From assembly GCF_963676955.1 (NCBI RefSeq), contig NZ_OY781461.1, positions 1,188,001 through 1,252,000 on the forward strand: a stretch of 64,000 nt of DNA, read 5' to 3'. The notes under the pieces were generated by a model, which did not search any database, had not been told where the DNA came from, and was given only the letters and a program-made list of their open reading frames with translations. This DNA comes from an uncultured Desulfuromonas sp. GTDB taxonomy: Bacteria; Desulfobacterota; Desulfuromonadia; Desulfuromonadales; Desulfuromonadaceae. This document shows, piece after piece, positions 17,811-26,466 of this stretch (position 1 is its first letter; the number at the start of each line of letters is the position of its first letter). A program made the translations under genes and the position numbers.

Positions 17811-18755
17811 ATGGAAAGACAGATAATTAACCGGACGGAAAAGACGGATGACTGGGATGCGGTGCAAAACAGTCTGGCTGAAGCGATTGCTCGATGGACT
17901 TGTGATTGTGATGTGCATCAAACAAAAATCCCCGGATTGATGCTGTTGCGCCATGAGCATCCCACTGAACCGCGCGTCGGCCTGACCGAGCCCAGCGTGT
18001 GCATCATTGCCCAGGGCGCGAAACGGATTCATCTTGAAGATGAGGTCTTTGATTACGATGCCCACAACTACCTGCTGTCGTCGCTTCATGTGCCGGCGTC
18101 GTATCAGATTATTACCGCCAGCCCGGACCAGCCGTATCTCGGTCTGGTGCTCAAATTCGACATGAAGGAGCTGTCGCAGCTGATGATCGACAGCAACCTG
18201 CCGTCGCCGCGGACGACCAGCGTCGATCGGTGCATGGCCACGGGGGAATTGACGTTGCCCCTGCTCAGTACCTTTCAGCGGTTGGTGGCCCTGTTGGATG
18301 AGCCGGAAAGCGTGCCGATTCTTGCCCCCATGCTGCACCGGGAGATTCTTTATCGGTTGCTGGTCGGCGATCAGGGCGCCAAACTGCGCCAGATTGCCTC
18401 GGGGGGCAGTCGCAGCCATCAGATCGCCCGGGCCATCGACTGGCTGAAGGGGAATTTCTCCCAGCAATTGAAGATCGAAGATCTGGCGGAGATCGCCAAT
18501 ATGAGCGCTTCCAGCTTTCACAGCCACTTTCGCGCCATGACCTCGTTCAGTCCGCTTCAATATCAGAAACATCTGCGCCTCCAGGAAGCGCGTCGTCTGA
18601 TGCTGGCGGAAGATCTCGATGCGACACGGGCCGCCTATCAGGTCGGCTATGAAAGTTCCTCGCAGTTCAGCCGCGAATACCGGCGCCTGTTCGGAGCGCC
18701 GCCGCTGCGTGATGTCTCTAACTTGAGGAACATTCCCTCAACGGACAGAAGCTGA
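17811..18755 (+). CDS. AraC-family regulator with AraC_N sensor domain (YqhC-like)
   Basis: A 314-residue transcription activator. Residues about 30-185 match the AraC-type N-terminal domain seen in E. coli YqhC (PSVCIIAQGAKRI, SSLHVPASYQII, HREILYRLLVGDQGAKLRQIA), and about 205-305 carry two helix-turn-helix motifs (IEDLAEIANMSASSFHSHF and RAAYQVGYESSSQFSREYRRLFG). YqhC controls an aldehyde reductase gene in response to reactive aldehydes; the neighbouring SDR, cupin and Fe-alcohol dehydrogenase genes suggest a similar role here. The ATG follows CCAGGAGAAAACC. A weak TTGACT/TAGGGT pair lies about 50 bases upstream. Confidence 0.92.
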   Translation: MERQIINRTEKTDDWDAVQNSLAEAIARWTCDCDVHQTKIPGLMLLRHEHPTEPRVGLTEPSVCIIAQGAKRIHLEDEVFDYDAHNYLLSSLHVPASYQIITASPDQPYLGLVLKFDMKELSQLMIDSNLPSPRTTSVDRCMATGELTLPLLSTFQRLVALLDEPESVPILAPMLHREILYRLLVGDQGAKLRQIASGGSRSHQIARAIDWLKGNFSQQLKIEDLAEIANMSASSFHSHFRAMTSFSPLQYQKHLRLQEARRLMLAEDLDATRAAYQVGYESSSQFSREYRRLFGAPPLRDVSNLRNIPSTDRS

Positions 18756-18871
18756 GAGCCGCGCCAGAGCCGGAATTAAGCGCTTGAAAACCAGTTCCTG
18801 ATTCTTGTCTCCGCAGACTGTTTTTCAACATCCTGTTAAACGGTCAATTACACTATCGAGATGTTCAATAT

Positions 18872-19483
18872 TTAAATATTGATTTCAAATAGTTCCATCA
18901 GCTCTTCGGCTCGTGAATCATTTGATAATCGACCAACGACCGATTGATAGAGGTCATTTTTCATTTCATCCGTCATTTTATTATATTCCGCATGCGTCGT
19001 GATCCCTCTGCTATGATGCTCCTCGCGGATTTCTCTGCCCAATATCGACAGATATTCCATATAGTTATGACGTTCTTTTTGAGATAGCGAAGCGAACCGG
19101 GATGCACGGCTCTGATCAATCTTTCCCTCTTCAAAATAAAAAGAAGCTTGTGGCAGCAAGCTGGAGTACTCTGCCGGGAAGGCACTGTATTCCTCAATCG
19201 GGAGCTGATTTCCTTCGGCATCGACAAGCTGGACCGCTTTGCCGTTACCAACATCGACAATCTTTGCGTAACCACCATGCGCCAGAATACTTTTCACACC
19301 AGCCGCAGCGTCTGTACTGACCTCGACGTGAACGTCTTGAGCCGCGGCTCTTCCTGCTTCTGAAATACTCACCTGATCGGTTTGAGACTTTTTTCCGGAA
19401 GCTGCTTGAACCGCGGATCCGGAACGTGGCCGTTCGTAGACACCATAAAGGCTTTGGGCTGACTGCGTCCCCGTAACATTCAT
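18872..19483 (-). CDS. Hypothetical protein
   Basis: A 203-residue protein I do not recognise. The start at 19483 is set by AGGAGGAAAAGAA just upstream; the frame extends to 19525 without a ribosome site. The first 60 residues are rich in Gln, Ser and Ala and include QVSISEAGRAAA, a string common in the disordered starts of proteins with flagellar or export links, but that is only a resemblance. The remainder is mostly charged helix. No signal peptide or membrane segment. It stands alone between convergent and divergent neighbours. Confidence 0.7.
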   Translation of the reverse strand: MNVTGTQSAQSLYGVYERPRSGSAVQAASGKKSQTDQVSISEAGRAAAQDVHVEVSTDAAAGVKSILAHGGYAKIVDVGNGKAVQLVDAEGNQLPIEEYSAFPAEYSSLLPQASFYFEEGKIDQSRASRFASLSQKERHNYMEYLSILGREIREEHHSRGITTHAEYNKMTDEMKNDLYQSVVGRLSNDSRAEELMELFEINI

Positions 19484-19543
19484 TTCTTTTCCTCCTGTCC
19501 CCTGCATTGAATCAACAGAATCCATTCCATCGCAAAGCGACCC

Positions 19544-19709
19544 AGGAGCCTGTCAGGCTTTCCATGAATCTACTGCGAAACCATCTGATCGGCCCATATT
19601 TCCGATCCTTTTCGACAAATAGCGACGGCTATTTGCTCTCAAACGATCGCATATCTGGTCTCGACCAGCCGGTTTCTCGTGACGATCCGGAAAGTCCGAC
19701 AGGCTCCAG
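19544..19709. repeat. Imperfect palindromic element, about 165 bp
   Basis: AGGAGCCTGTCAGGCTTTCC at the left is matched at the right by the complement of GGAGCCTGTCGGACTTTCC. The centre is a perfect hairpin, CAAATAGC/GCTATTTG with loop GACG (19616-19635). Partial pairing continues between the two. It is a non-coding folded unit in a 600-base gap. Confidence 0.65.
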
Positions 19710-19941
19710 GGCCTACGGTCGTTATTCTATCGGCATAATGTGTGCGAATCTTAATTGTAAAATCTTTTAAATAGGGCATGGTGCTGAAAAACCCAAAAAC
19801 GGCTTTAACCACGATCTCGACAATGTTGAGTGCTGCCCTTCAGGGGGGAGATAAACATATGGACGGCTGCTGTATGTTTTGGCGGCGGACGCTTTCGTGT
19901 CTGTTTCCACCTGATTAAACCCGCCAGAAGAAACCTTTTTA

Positions 19942-19981
19942 CACAATCCTTACCCAAAACGATCCAATGTAGAGGATTGTG
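19942..19981. promoter_or_regulatory. 9-bp inverted repeat, possible operator of the Fe-alcohol dehydrogenase operon
   Basis: CACAATCCT and AGGATTGTG are perfect inverted copies 22 bases apart, about 100 bases before the alcohol dehydrogenase start. The rest of 19710-20081 shows no gene and only a weak promoter match (TTCACA, 17 bases, TAGGCA). Confidence 0.35.
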
Positions 19982-20081
19982 CAATCATCGAAGAGTTCTG
20001 TGTATTTCGTTTTCACACCCAATCGCTATGCTTGTAGGCAGATAACCCGCCAGTAACCTCATGATGCGACAAGGAGTGATG

Positions 20082-21233
20082 ATGCGAGATTTTACATTTT
20101 ACAATCCGACGAGAATTGAATTCGGCAAAGGCAAAGAGGCCAACATCGGTCAGTATGTGCAGGAGTTTGGTATTGGCAGTGTGCTGGTGCTTTACGGCTC
20201 GGAGCGGATCAAAAACGATGGTCTGTTCGGCCGGGTGACCGCCTCTTTGGAGGACAAGGGCATCAGCTGCACCGCGCTCGGCGGTGTCATCAGCAACCCG
20301 GTGATCAGCCGGGTGCGTGATGCGGTCAAGGTCGTCAAAGAGAATGACCTGCAGGCCATTGTCGCCGTCGGCGGCGGCTCGGTGGCGGACTCGGCCAAAG
20401 CCATTGCCGCCGGAGCCAACTATGACGGCGACGTGTGGGACTTCTTCATCGGAAAAGCCGTTGTGAAAGAGGCCATTCCAGTGTTTACCATCATGACCCT
20501 GGCCGCCACCGGCAGTGAGATGAATCCTTACGGTGTCGTCACCAATGAAGAGACGCAGCAGAAATATGCCATCGGCGGGCCGTTGCTGTTTCCCAAGGTA
20601 TCGGTGATCAATCCCGAACTGATGGCCACCGTAACCCCTGAATATCTGGCCTATTCGGCCGTCGATATCTTCTCCCATTGTCTCGACCTCTATTTCACGG
20701 CCAAGCATTTCCCCGAATATACCATGGCGCTGGTGGAAGATATCCTCCAGACGGTGATGCGCACCACCGATGTGCTGATGAAAAACCCGGATGATTACGA
20801 TGCACGGGGCGAATTTGCCTGGGCCTCGACCATGGCGCTCAACGGCAATACCTTTGTCGGTGTCGAGGGTAATACCTATGATACCCACATGATCGAACAT
20901 GCCATGGGCGCGCTCTACAATGTACCGCACGGCGCCGGTCTGGCCGTTGTTTTGCCGGCCTGGATGCAGGCGATCAAAGACCAGATGCCGCAGCGCTTCG
21001 AGCGCTTTGCGCAGAACATATTCGGTGTTGCCGATGCCGAGACCGGTATTGTCAAACTGACCGATTGGTTCCGTGCCATCGGCGCTCCGGTCACCTTTGC
21101 CGAGGCTGGTCTTGCCGCGGATACGGTCGAACCGATTGCCGAAAATGCTTTTGGCAATGCCACGCTGTGGGGCATGGACCAGCTTTATCCTCAGCAGCGT
21201 ATCGCCGATATTCTCAAGCTGGCCGTGAAGTAA
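20082..21233 (+). CDS. Iron-containing alcohol dehydrogenase, YqhD/BdhA-like
   Basis: A 383-residue Fe-alcohol dehydrogenase resembling NADPH-dependent YqhD and butanol dehydrogenases. AVGGGSVADSAKAIA is the nucleotide loop, TLAATGSEMNPYGVV follows, and DIFSH, HMIEHAMGA and VPHGAGLA supply the metal-binding Asp and His. The start at 20082 is chosen because AAGGAG lies five bases upstream. In E. coli, YqhD is the main target of the AraC-type YqhC; here the YqhC-like gene is 2 kb away, so regulation by it is plausible. It heads a plus-strand set with an exported hydrolase. Confidence 0.93.
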   Translation: MRDFTFYNPTRIEFGKGKEANIGQYVQEFGIGSVLVLYGSERIKNDGLFGRVTASLEDKGISCTALGGVISNPVISRVRDAVKVVKENDLQAIVAVGGGSVADSAKAIAAGANYDGDVWDFFIGKAVVKEAIPVFTIMTLAATGSEMNPYGVVTNEETQQKYAIGGPLLFPKVSVINPELMATVTPEYLAYSAVDIFSHCLDLYFTAKHFPEYTMALVEDILQTVMRTTDVLMKNPDDYDARGEFAWASTMALNGNTFVGVEGNTYDTHMIEHAMGALYNVPHGAGLAVVLPAWMQAIKDQMPQRFERFAQNIFGVADAETGIVKLTDWFRAIGAPVTFAEAGLAADTVEPIAENAFGNATLWGMDQLYPQQRIADILKLAVK

Positions 21234-21254
21234 GTGCTTGAAAGGAGTTTTACC

Positions 21255-22286
21255 ATGAAAAAACTGATGACAATGATGTCTCTGGGCGTGGCGCTGTCTG
21301 CCGGTGCGACAGCCTCGGCTGCTGAAACGCCGACCTGGGACAAGACGTTTGCAAAAAGCGACAAGGTCGTTCACGAAAAGGTGTCCTATCCCAACCGCTA
21401 CGGCATCACTATTTCCGCCGATCTGTATGTGCCCAAGCAGATGGACTCTGCGAAGAAATATCCGGCTATTCTGGTCGGCACCCCGTATGGCGGTGTTAAA
21501 GAGCAGGGCGCCGGTATTTATGCCCAAACCATGGCCGAACGCGGTTTTGTCGCCATGGCGTTTGATGAATCCTACAATGGTGAAAGCAGCGGTGAACCGC
21601 GCCACCTGTCGTCGCCGGATATCTTTGTTGAAGACTTCAGCGCCGGGGTGGATTATCTCGGTACGCGCTCGTTTGTTGACCGCGATAAAATCGGCGTGAT
21701 CGGTTTGTGCGGCAGTGGCGCTTTTGCCGTCACCGCCGCTCAGGTGGACCACCGCATCAAGGCTGTGGCTACGGCCAGTATGTATGATATGAGCCGGGTG
21801 ATCCGCTATGGCTGGAAAGATACCATGACCGACGAACAGCGCAGTCAGGCGCTTGATCAGCTCGGTGCGCAGCGTTGGCAGGATTTTGAGAAAGGCCAGC
21901 CTCTGTTGCCTGCGGGATTCCCCAGTGAAGCGGCTGATGCGATCCCTGAAGGGCTCGATCCGATCTCCAGTGAATTCTTTGAATACTACGGCATGGCACG
22001 GGGACACCATCCACGCTCCCATGGTCCCTTTACCCAGACCAGTAATCTGGCCTTCATGAACTTTCCGTTGATGAACTACATCACGTCGATTTCACCACGG
22101 CCGATTTTGTTCATCATCGGTGACAAAGCGCATTCCCGTTACTTTACCGAAGATGCCTACAAAGTGGCCGCCGAGCCCAAGGAGCTCTACATTGTTCCGG
22201 GGGCGCGGCATATCGATCTGTACGACGATGTCACGCTGATCCCGTTTGACAAGCTGGAGTCGTTTTTTAACGCCAGCCTCAAGTAG
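21255..22286 (+). CDS. Exported alpha/beta hydrolase
   Basis: A 343-residue protein with a signal peptide (MKKLMTMMSLGVALSAGATASA) and an alpha/beta hydrolase fold related to the YcjY / S15-peptidase-like group. The nucleophile elbow reads GLCGSGAF rather than a strict GxSxG, as in that group; GARHIDLYDD near the end offers the catalytic His. The start is placed at 21255 with AAGGAG upstream. It follows the alcohol dehydrogenase by 21 bases and is probably co-transcribed. Substrate unknown; esters or lactones are likely. Confidence 0.85.
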   Translation: MKKLMTMMSLGVALSAGATASAAETPTWDKTFAKSDKVVHEKVSYPNRYGITISADLYVPKQMDSAKKYPAILVGTPYGGVKEQGAGIYAQTMAERGFVAMAFDESYNGESSGEPRHLSSPDIFVEDFSAGVDYLGTRSFVDRDKIGVIGLCGSGAFAVTAAQVDHRIKAVATASMYDMSRVIRYGWKDTMTDEQRSQALDQLGAQRWQDFEKGQPLLPAGFPSEAADAIPEGLDPISSEFFEYYGMARGHHPRSHGPFTQTSNLAFMNFPLMNYITSISPRPILFIIGDKAHSRYFTEDAYKVAAEPKELYIVPGARHIDLYDDVTLIPFDKLESFFNASLK

Positions 22287-22376
22287 TCCATGTCGACAAC
22301 GCCGGTGCGAATCCTGTTGCTCCGGCGTTGTTGTCATTGGGCGTGATGGACCGATAAAAAACAGAAGGAATAAAAA

Positions 22377-23474
22377 ATGAGCGAGAAACGGATCCGTATC
22401 GGCTTTATCGGTTTGAATCCCGACAGCCACTGGGCTGCAATGGCTCATGTTCCGGCAGTCCATTTTCTTTGTGACTCTTTTGAGATCGTCGGTGTAGCCA
22501 ACTCAACGGAAGCCAGCGCGCGGAAGACGGCGCAAGCGCTCGATCTACCCTATGCGTTTGCGACGCCTGCAGATCTCGTGGCCAGCGATGAGATTGATCT
22601 GGTGGTTGTCACGGTCAAAGTGCCTTTTCATTATGAACTTGTCCGCATGGCCCTTAATGCGGGTAAGCACGTTCACTGCGAATGGCCGCTGGGCAATGGC
22701 CTGGAGGAAGCAAGAAAACTGACGCAGCTCGCTGATGAGAAAGGTGTTGTCGCTACGGTGGGGACCGAGCTGTGCACCGCACCGGAGCTGCACTACCTTC
22801 GCCGGCTCATTGCCGAGGGGTATGTCGGTGACGTTTTGTCCACCTCGTTGATCGGCAGCGGCGGAAATTGAGGTGCGGAAACCATTGCCGACCTTGCCTA
22901 TCTCTCGGATAAAGCGAACGGGGCGAACATGCTGACCATCCCGTTCGCGCACACTCTGGCCGGGGTCCGGGATGTGTTGGGTGACTTTGCCGACCTGTCC
23001 GGCCGCATGGTGAAACGGCGTAACACTGTGCACATTAGCGACACCGGTGAAACGGTTCCGAGCACGGCGGAAGATCAGATCATGGTGCATGGCGTCATGG
23101 CCGACGGAGCCGCCTTTTCGGCCCATTACCGCGGCGGATTGTCGCGGGGGACGAATTTTCTCTGGGAGATCAACGGAACACAGGGGGATCTTCAGGTCAG
23201 GGCGTCCATCGGTCATACCCAGATGACGCCATTGTCGCTCTGGGGTGCGCGGGGCGAAGAGGCGGAGATGGCACCGTTGCCGCTGCCGGAAAACCTCTAC
23301 ACGGGGTTGCCGGAAGAGGTGATCGTGCGAAATGTCGCCGGCATCTATGCCCTGATTGCCGAAGATATCAACACCGGAAGCCGCAAGGCCCCGAGCTTTG
23401 ACGATGGCTTGAAACTTCACGAATGGCTCGATGTCATTGAACGGACATCGAGCCGACTGGACCGCAACGCATGA
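22377..23474 (+). pseudogene. Gfo/Idh/MocA-family oxidoreductase interrupted by one in-frame TGA
   Basis: The reading frame codes for an NAD(P)-dependent sugar/polyol dehydrogenase of the MocA family: IGFIGLNPDSHW cofactor region, then KVPFHYELVRMAL and GKHVHCEWPL. It stops at a single TGA (22869-22871) and continues unbroken in the same frame to 23474 with the typical C-terminal domain. The stop sits in GSGGN-stop-GAE, where the family commonly has Trp, so TGG to TGA is the simple explanation. Without readthrough only a 164-residue fragment is made. Its end overlaps the next gene by four bases (ATGA). Confidence 0.85.
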
Positions 23475-24693
23475 AACACGCATTGACATTTATCGCCACA
23501 TCGCTTTCATTCATGGCGATTTTCGCCGCATCGCTTTCATTCATGGCGATTTTCGCCGCATCGGCGACGCCTATTCCGCTCTATGAAATCTATCGCCGCG
23601 CCGATGGCTTGAGTTACAGCGATCTTTCGCTGACGGCGGTTGTTTATTTCATCGGCGCGGTGACCGCGCTGCTTGTATTCGGGCGCATATCCGATCATCT
23701 TGGCCGCAAGGTGGTGACCTTGATCACGTTTGCCTGGCGGCCATGGCCTGTGTGATTCTGCTCGATGTCGACAGCGTGACGCCTTTGATTGTCGGGCGGC
23801 TGTTGCTCGGCCTGGCGTGCGGCTTGGCTTCAAGTTCGGTCACCGCCTATATCGTCGACAGCTCCCCGCACGCGTTACGCTGGCTGGCCGCGACGGTCCT
23901 GAGTTGCGGTGCCATGGTTGGACTGACCGTGGGGGCGTTGGCCTCCGGCATGTTGGTGGAATACGGGCCTTATCCGCGAACGTTGTGTTATGGCGTGGTA
24001 CTGGTGGTGCTGGCGGCCTGCACCTTGATGATCGCCTTCTGCCGGGACACCGTCACGCACCATCCGGGACTTGTGGCGTCTCTGCGGCCCCGCTTCTCGC
24101 TGCCGCAAGCAGATCGGCGGCTCTATCCCGTTGCCGCCTGCACCTTTGTTGCGACATGGGCACTGGGTGGCTTTTATCAGGCCTTCGGACCCTCTATCGC
24201 GGCGGATCAGCTCGCCTCGCCCAGCGCATTGAGTGGCGCTCTGGTCTTTTCGTCGTTTTTGCTGCCCAGTGCCTTGGGGGGACCCTTGACGAAAAACCTG
24301 ACACCGGCCACCAGTCAGCGGGTCGGCATGGTCGGCTTCACCCTTGCTCTGGCGGGGATTCTCGTCGCGCTGAACCGGTCAGTGATCGTACCGTTTCTGA
24401 TCGCCAGTGCGCTGGCCGGTGTGGCTCAGGGCGCGACGTTGACCGGCAGTATCCGTTCCCTGTTGGCGGACATCACTCCTTCTGAGCGTGCCGGGGTGTT
24501 GTCGCTGATTTATGCCACCTCCTACACCGGTGCGGCGATTCCGAGCTTTATCGCCGGACAACTGTCCCATTTTATGAGCCTGTTCCGGATCGCCGAGTGT
24601 TACGGATTACTCGCTGTTGTCGCCTGTACCATAACCCTGATGTTTGCGCGCGATGCGCAACAGGAGGAGCCACTGGCAGAAGGGCGCTTGTGA
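23471..24693 (+). pseudogene. MFS transporter with a frameshift and an internal 30-bp duplication
   Basis: The first 87 residues give helices 1-2 and the RISDHLGRK loop; the frame then fails near 23733-23745 (ITFAWRPWPV, stop at 23753-23755). The rest continues one frame over from MACVILLDVDS through about nine more helices to 24693. Adding one base would restore FA-x-AAMACVIL. In addition the first helix contains a perfect tandem duplication of 30 bases. Intact, it would be a DHA1-like sugar or drug exporter. It is translationally coupled to the damaged MocA-family gene, so both members of this pair are broken. Confidence 0.82.
23501..23560. repeat. Perfect 30-bp tandem duplication
   Basis: Bases 23501-23530 are repeated exactly at 23531-23560, doubling SLSFMAIFAA in the first membrane helix of the MFS gene. 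Perfect identity points to a very recent event or an assembly artefact. Confidence 0.97.
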
Positions 24694-24766
24694 GAAATCC
24701 GGGCTAGGGAGCTTTTTCACCAGCCTGCCAACGGGAGCGACATGGAAGATTTTTTTCCATGGCCTG

Positions 24767-25222
24767 TCACAGATTCGGAAAATAGCGGAATTGATCTCCG
24801 TGCAGTCGTTCCAGTTTAAAGCGTGCTTCGGCGAGAAACTCCAGGCATCGGGCTTTCCACTGCGCGTCGGTTTGGTGGATTTCCTCTTCGGACTTGGCGA
24901 TCAATTGCAACGCCTTTCCAACCTGTTTCGACTGGTCTTCCCTGTGCAGCGGATTCGGCCGCGTCCAGTGTCGCATGCATCCCGGGCAGCTCGGGCTGTT
25001 GAGAATGCGGTCCCAGGGAAAAATGCACGGGTAGTGCGGTGTCATGACAATATACTCTTCATTCTTTTTGATCTCTTCAATCGTCAGGCTGATGTAGTTG
25101 CCGGCGCTCGATGAGATGTGGCCGATGTGATCGGGGATCGCACTTGTTTTCAATAAAATCAGCCGCGCTCCATGGAGGCGGCACAGGATTTCCTGAATGT
25201 TTTCAAGCTCATGGGGGCTCAT
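24767..25222 (-). CDS. Hypothetical protein with CPGC motif
   Basis: A 151-residue soluble protein I cannot assign. It has a SCPGCMRH stretch near 77-84 with two close cysteines and a His, then a helical, charged C-terminal half ending in RYFPNL. AAAGGAAAAG precedes the ATG, which supports it as a real gene. It lies tail-to-tail with the damaged MFS gene. The 170 bases upstream show no clear promoter. Confidence 0.65.
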   Translation of the reverse strand: MSPHELENIQEILCRLHGARLILLKTSAIPDHIGHISSSAGNYISLTIEEIKKNEEYIVMTPHYPCIFPWDRILNSPSCPGCMRHWTRPNPLHREDQSKQVGKALQLIAKSEEEIHQTDAQWKARCLEFLAEARFKLERLHGDQFRYFPNL

Positions 25223-25391
25223 GACTTTTCCTTTGTTGATGGGGGACGGGCTTTGTGCCCATCTGACTGCCGTTCTTCCTTGAGCCGACGGCAGGATTTT
25301 TTAATCAGTGCACCTCGCTGTCCGGCGGTTGAAAAACAGCCTGTAACAAGGCGGAAATTGCATTTTCGGATGGGACGTTTTCAACCACCCG

Positions 25392-25979
25392 CTATATGAA
25401 AGAAGCGCTCCAGACTCTTCGCCGAATATCCTTATAGCGGGTTGGAGGGAGAGGGTCATTGCTTTGGTTGGTAAAGTTTGTTTTTATCGCCATCAACAGG
25501 ATGCCGTAAAAAGCACAGACCTTATTCGGCAGGTTGCCGGGCTTGATATCGAGCTGCTCAATGCCCTCGGAAAAGATTCTCAAAATGATCTTACCTGTTG
25601 GCAGATCAAAGACGCTTGCCGGTTTTTTGAAAAATTCGCTGCTCTCGGACAAAAACAAAAAGGCGATCAGGTCGTAGTTGATTTCGGCAAGCTCAAGAAA
25701 CGAATCGATGACGGCGCAAAGCTTTTTATATGCTGTCGCCTCTTTGTTGACGCGCAGCTCAACCCTTCTCTCCAGCTCGATTCTGGATGTCCTGTAGATT
25801 TCGCGCGCCAGATCTTCTTTGGACGAAAAGTTGTTGTAGACGGTTCCGGTGCTCACCCCTGAGGCTCTGACGATTTCAGGGATAGACACCGCATGGAATC
25901 CTTTCTCGGCAAAAAGGCGGCGTGCTTCAAGCAGAATCCGTTTGCGTTTTTCCTCGGAAGCGATCTGTATTTTTCCCAT
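25392..25979 (-). CDS. TetR/AcrR-family transcriptional regulator
   Basis: A 195-residue repressor. The helix-turn-helix is at about 10-55 (ILLEARRLFAEKGFHAVSIPEIV, then VSTGTVYNNFSSKEDL), followed by a variable ligand-binding domain. No target gene is evident: both neighbours are on the same strand and spaced away. The C-terminus YKDIRRRVWSASFI is not informative. The ligand is unknown. Confidence 0.9.
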   Translation of the reverse strand: MGKIQIASEEKRKRILLEARRLFAEKGFHAVSIPEIVRASGVSTGTVYNNFSSKEDLAREIYRTSRIELERRVELRVNKEATAYKKLCAVIDSFLELAEINYDLIAFLFLSESSEFFKKPASVFDLPTGKIILRIFSEGIEQLDIKPGNLPNKVCAFYGILLMAIKTNFTNQSNDPLPPTRYKDIRRRVWSASFI

Positions 25980-26305
25980 ATGCTCTGTTCCAGGTTTCCT
26001 TTACGTGTAATGGTCAAGGCCGGTACGCGGTTGTTTGCGTTCGGATTCAACATCCGCTTGTGCGGATGATTTCTTTTTAATGGAATGACTGTTCGATTTT
26101 TAGTTTGATAGCGAGAATCGTGCCAGCATTATAATGCTTTGATCCCGGCGGCTTTTCGCGTAACGGCGGTACCTGAATGGCCTGGATTGTCAAATATGGT
26201 TGTTGGATGTGGCGGTTTTGCGATATGCGGCAATCCGCGCGGTGGGAGCATGGTCTTTGGCGGACGGTCTGTTCCCCGGCAGCAGAGAGGTCTGGCAGGA
26301 TGTTG
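25980..26305. other. Non-coding gap upstream of the TetR gene
   Basis: I see no gene here. CATCCGC and GCGGATG (26051-26068) form a 7-bp hairpin with loop TTGT followed by a T-rich stretch, which could be a weak terminator or operator. Confidence 0.4.
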
Positions 26306-26329
26306 AAAAAGACCCATCGGGGTCTTTTT
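26306..26329. terminator. Rho-independent terminator, likely for the sigma-54 activator
   Basis: AAAAAGACCC, loop ATCG, GGGTCTTTTT form a perfect 10-bp stem with a T-run in both directions, about 140 bases past the stop of the minus-strand sigma-54 activator. Confidence 0.7.
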
Positions 26330-26466
26330 ACTCGCGGGCGTTCTCAATCAGCATCTTTTAGGTCTTTTCCGTGTCAACAGCGTTACATGTCGTTGCCATA
26401 GAATGACGATGGCATCTCCATGTGCCTTGTTGACAGGAAAAAACGCGCAAAATCGTCCCATTCTTT

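Noticed and set aside
20013-22022. 669-codon open frame opposite the Fe-alcohol dehydrogenase and hydrolase
   Set aside because: It is antisense to two clear genes, has no start signal and reads as His/Gly/Arg-rich sequence with no family pattern.
22869-22871. TGA in the MocA-family gene as a selenocysteine codon
   Set aside because: Relatives have Trp at this place, and I see no SECIS-like hairpin just after it.
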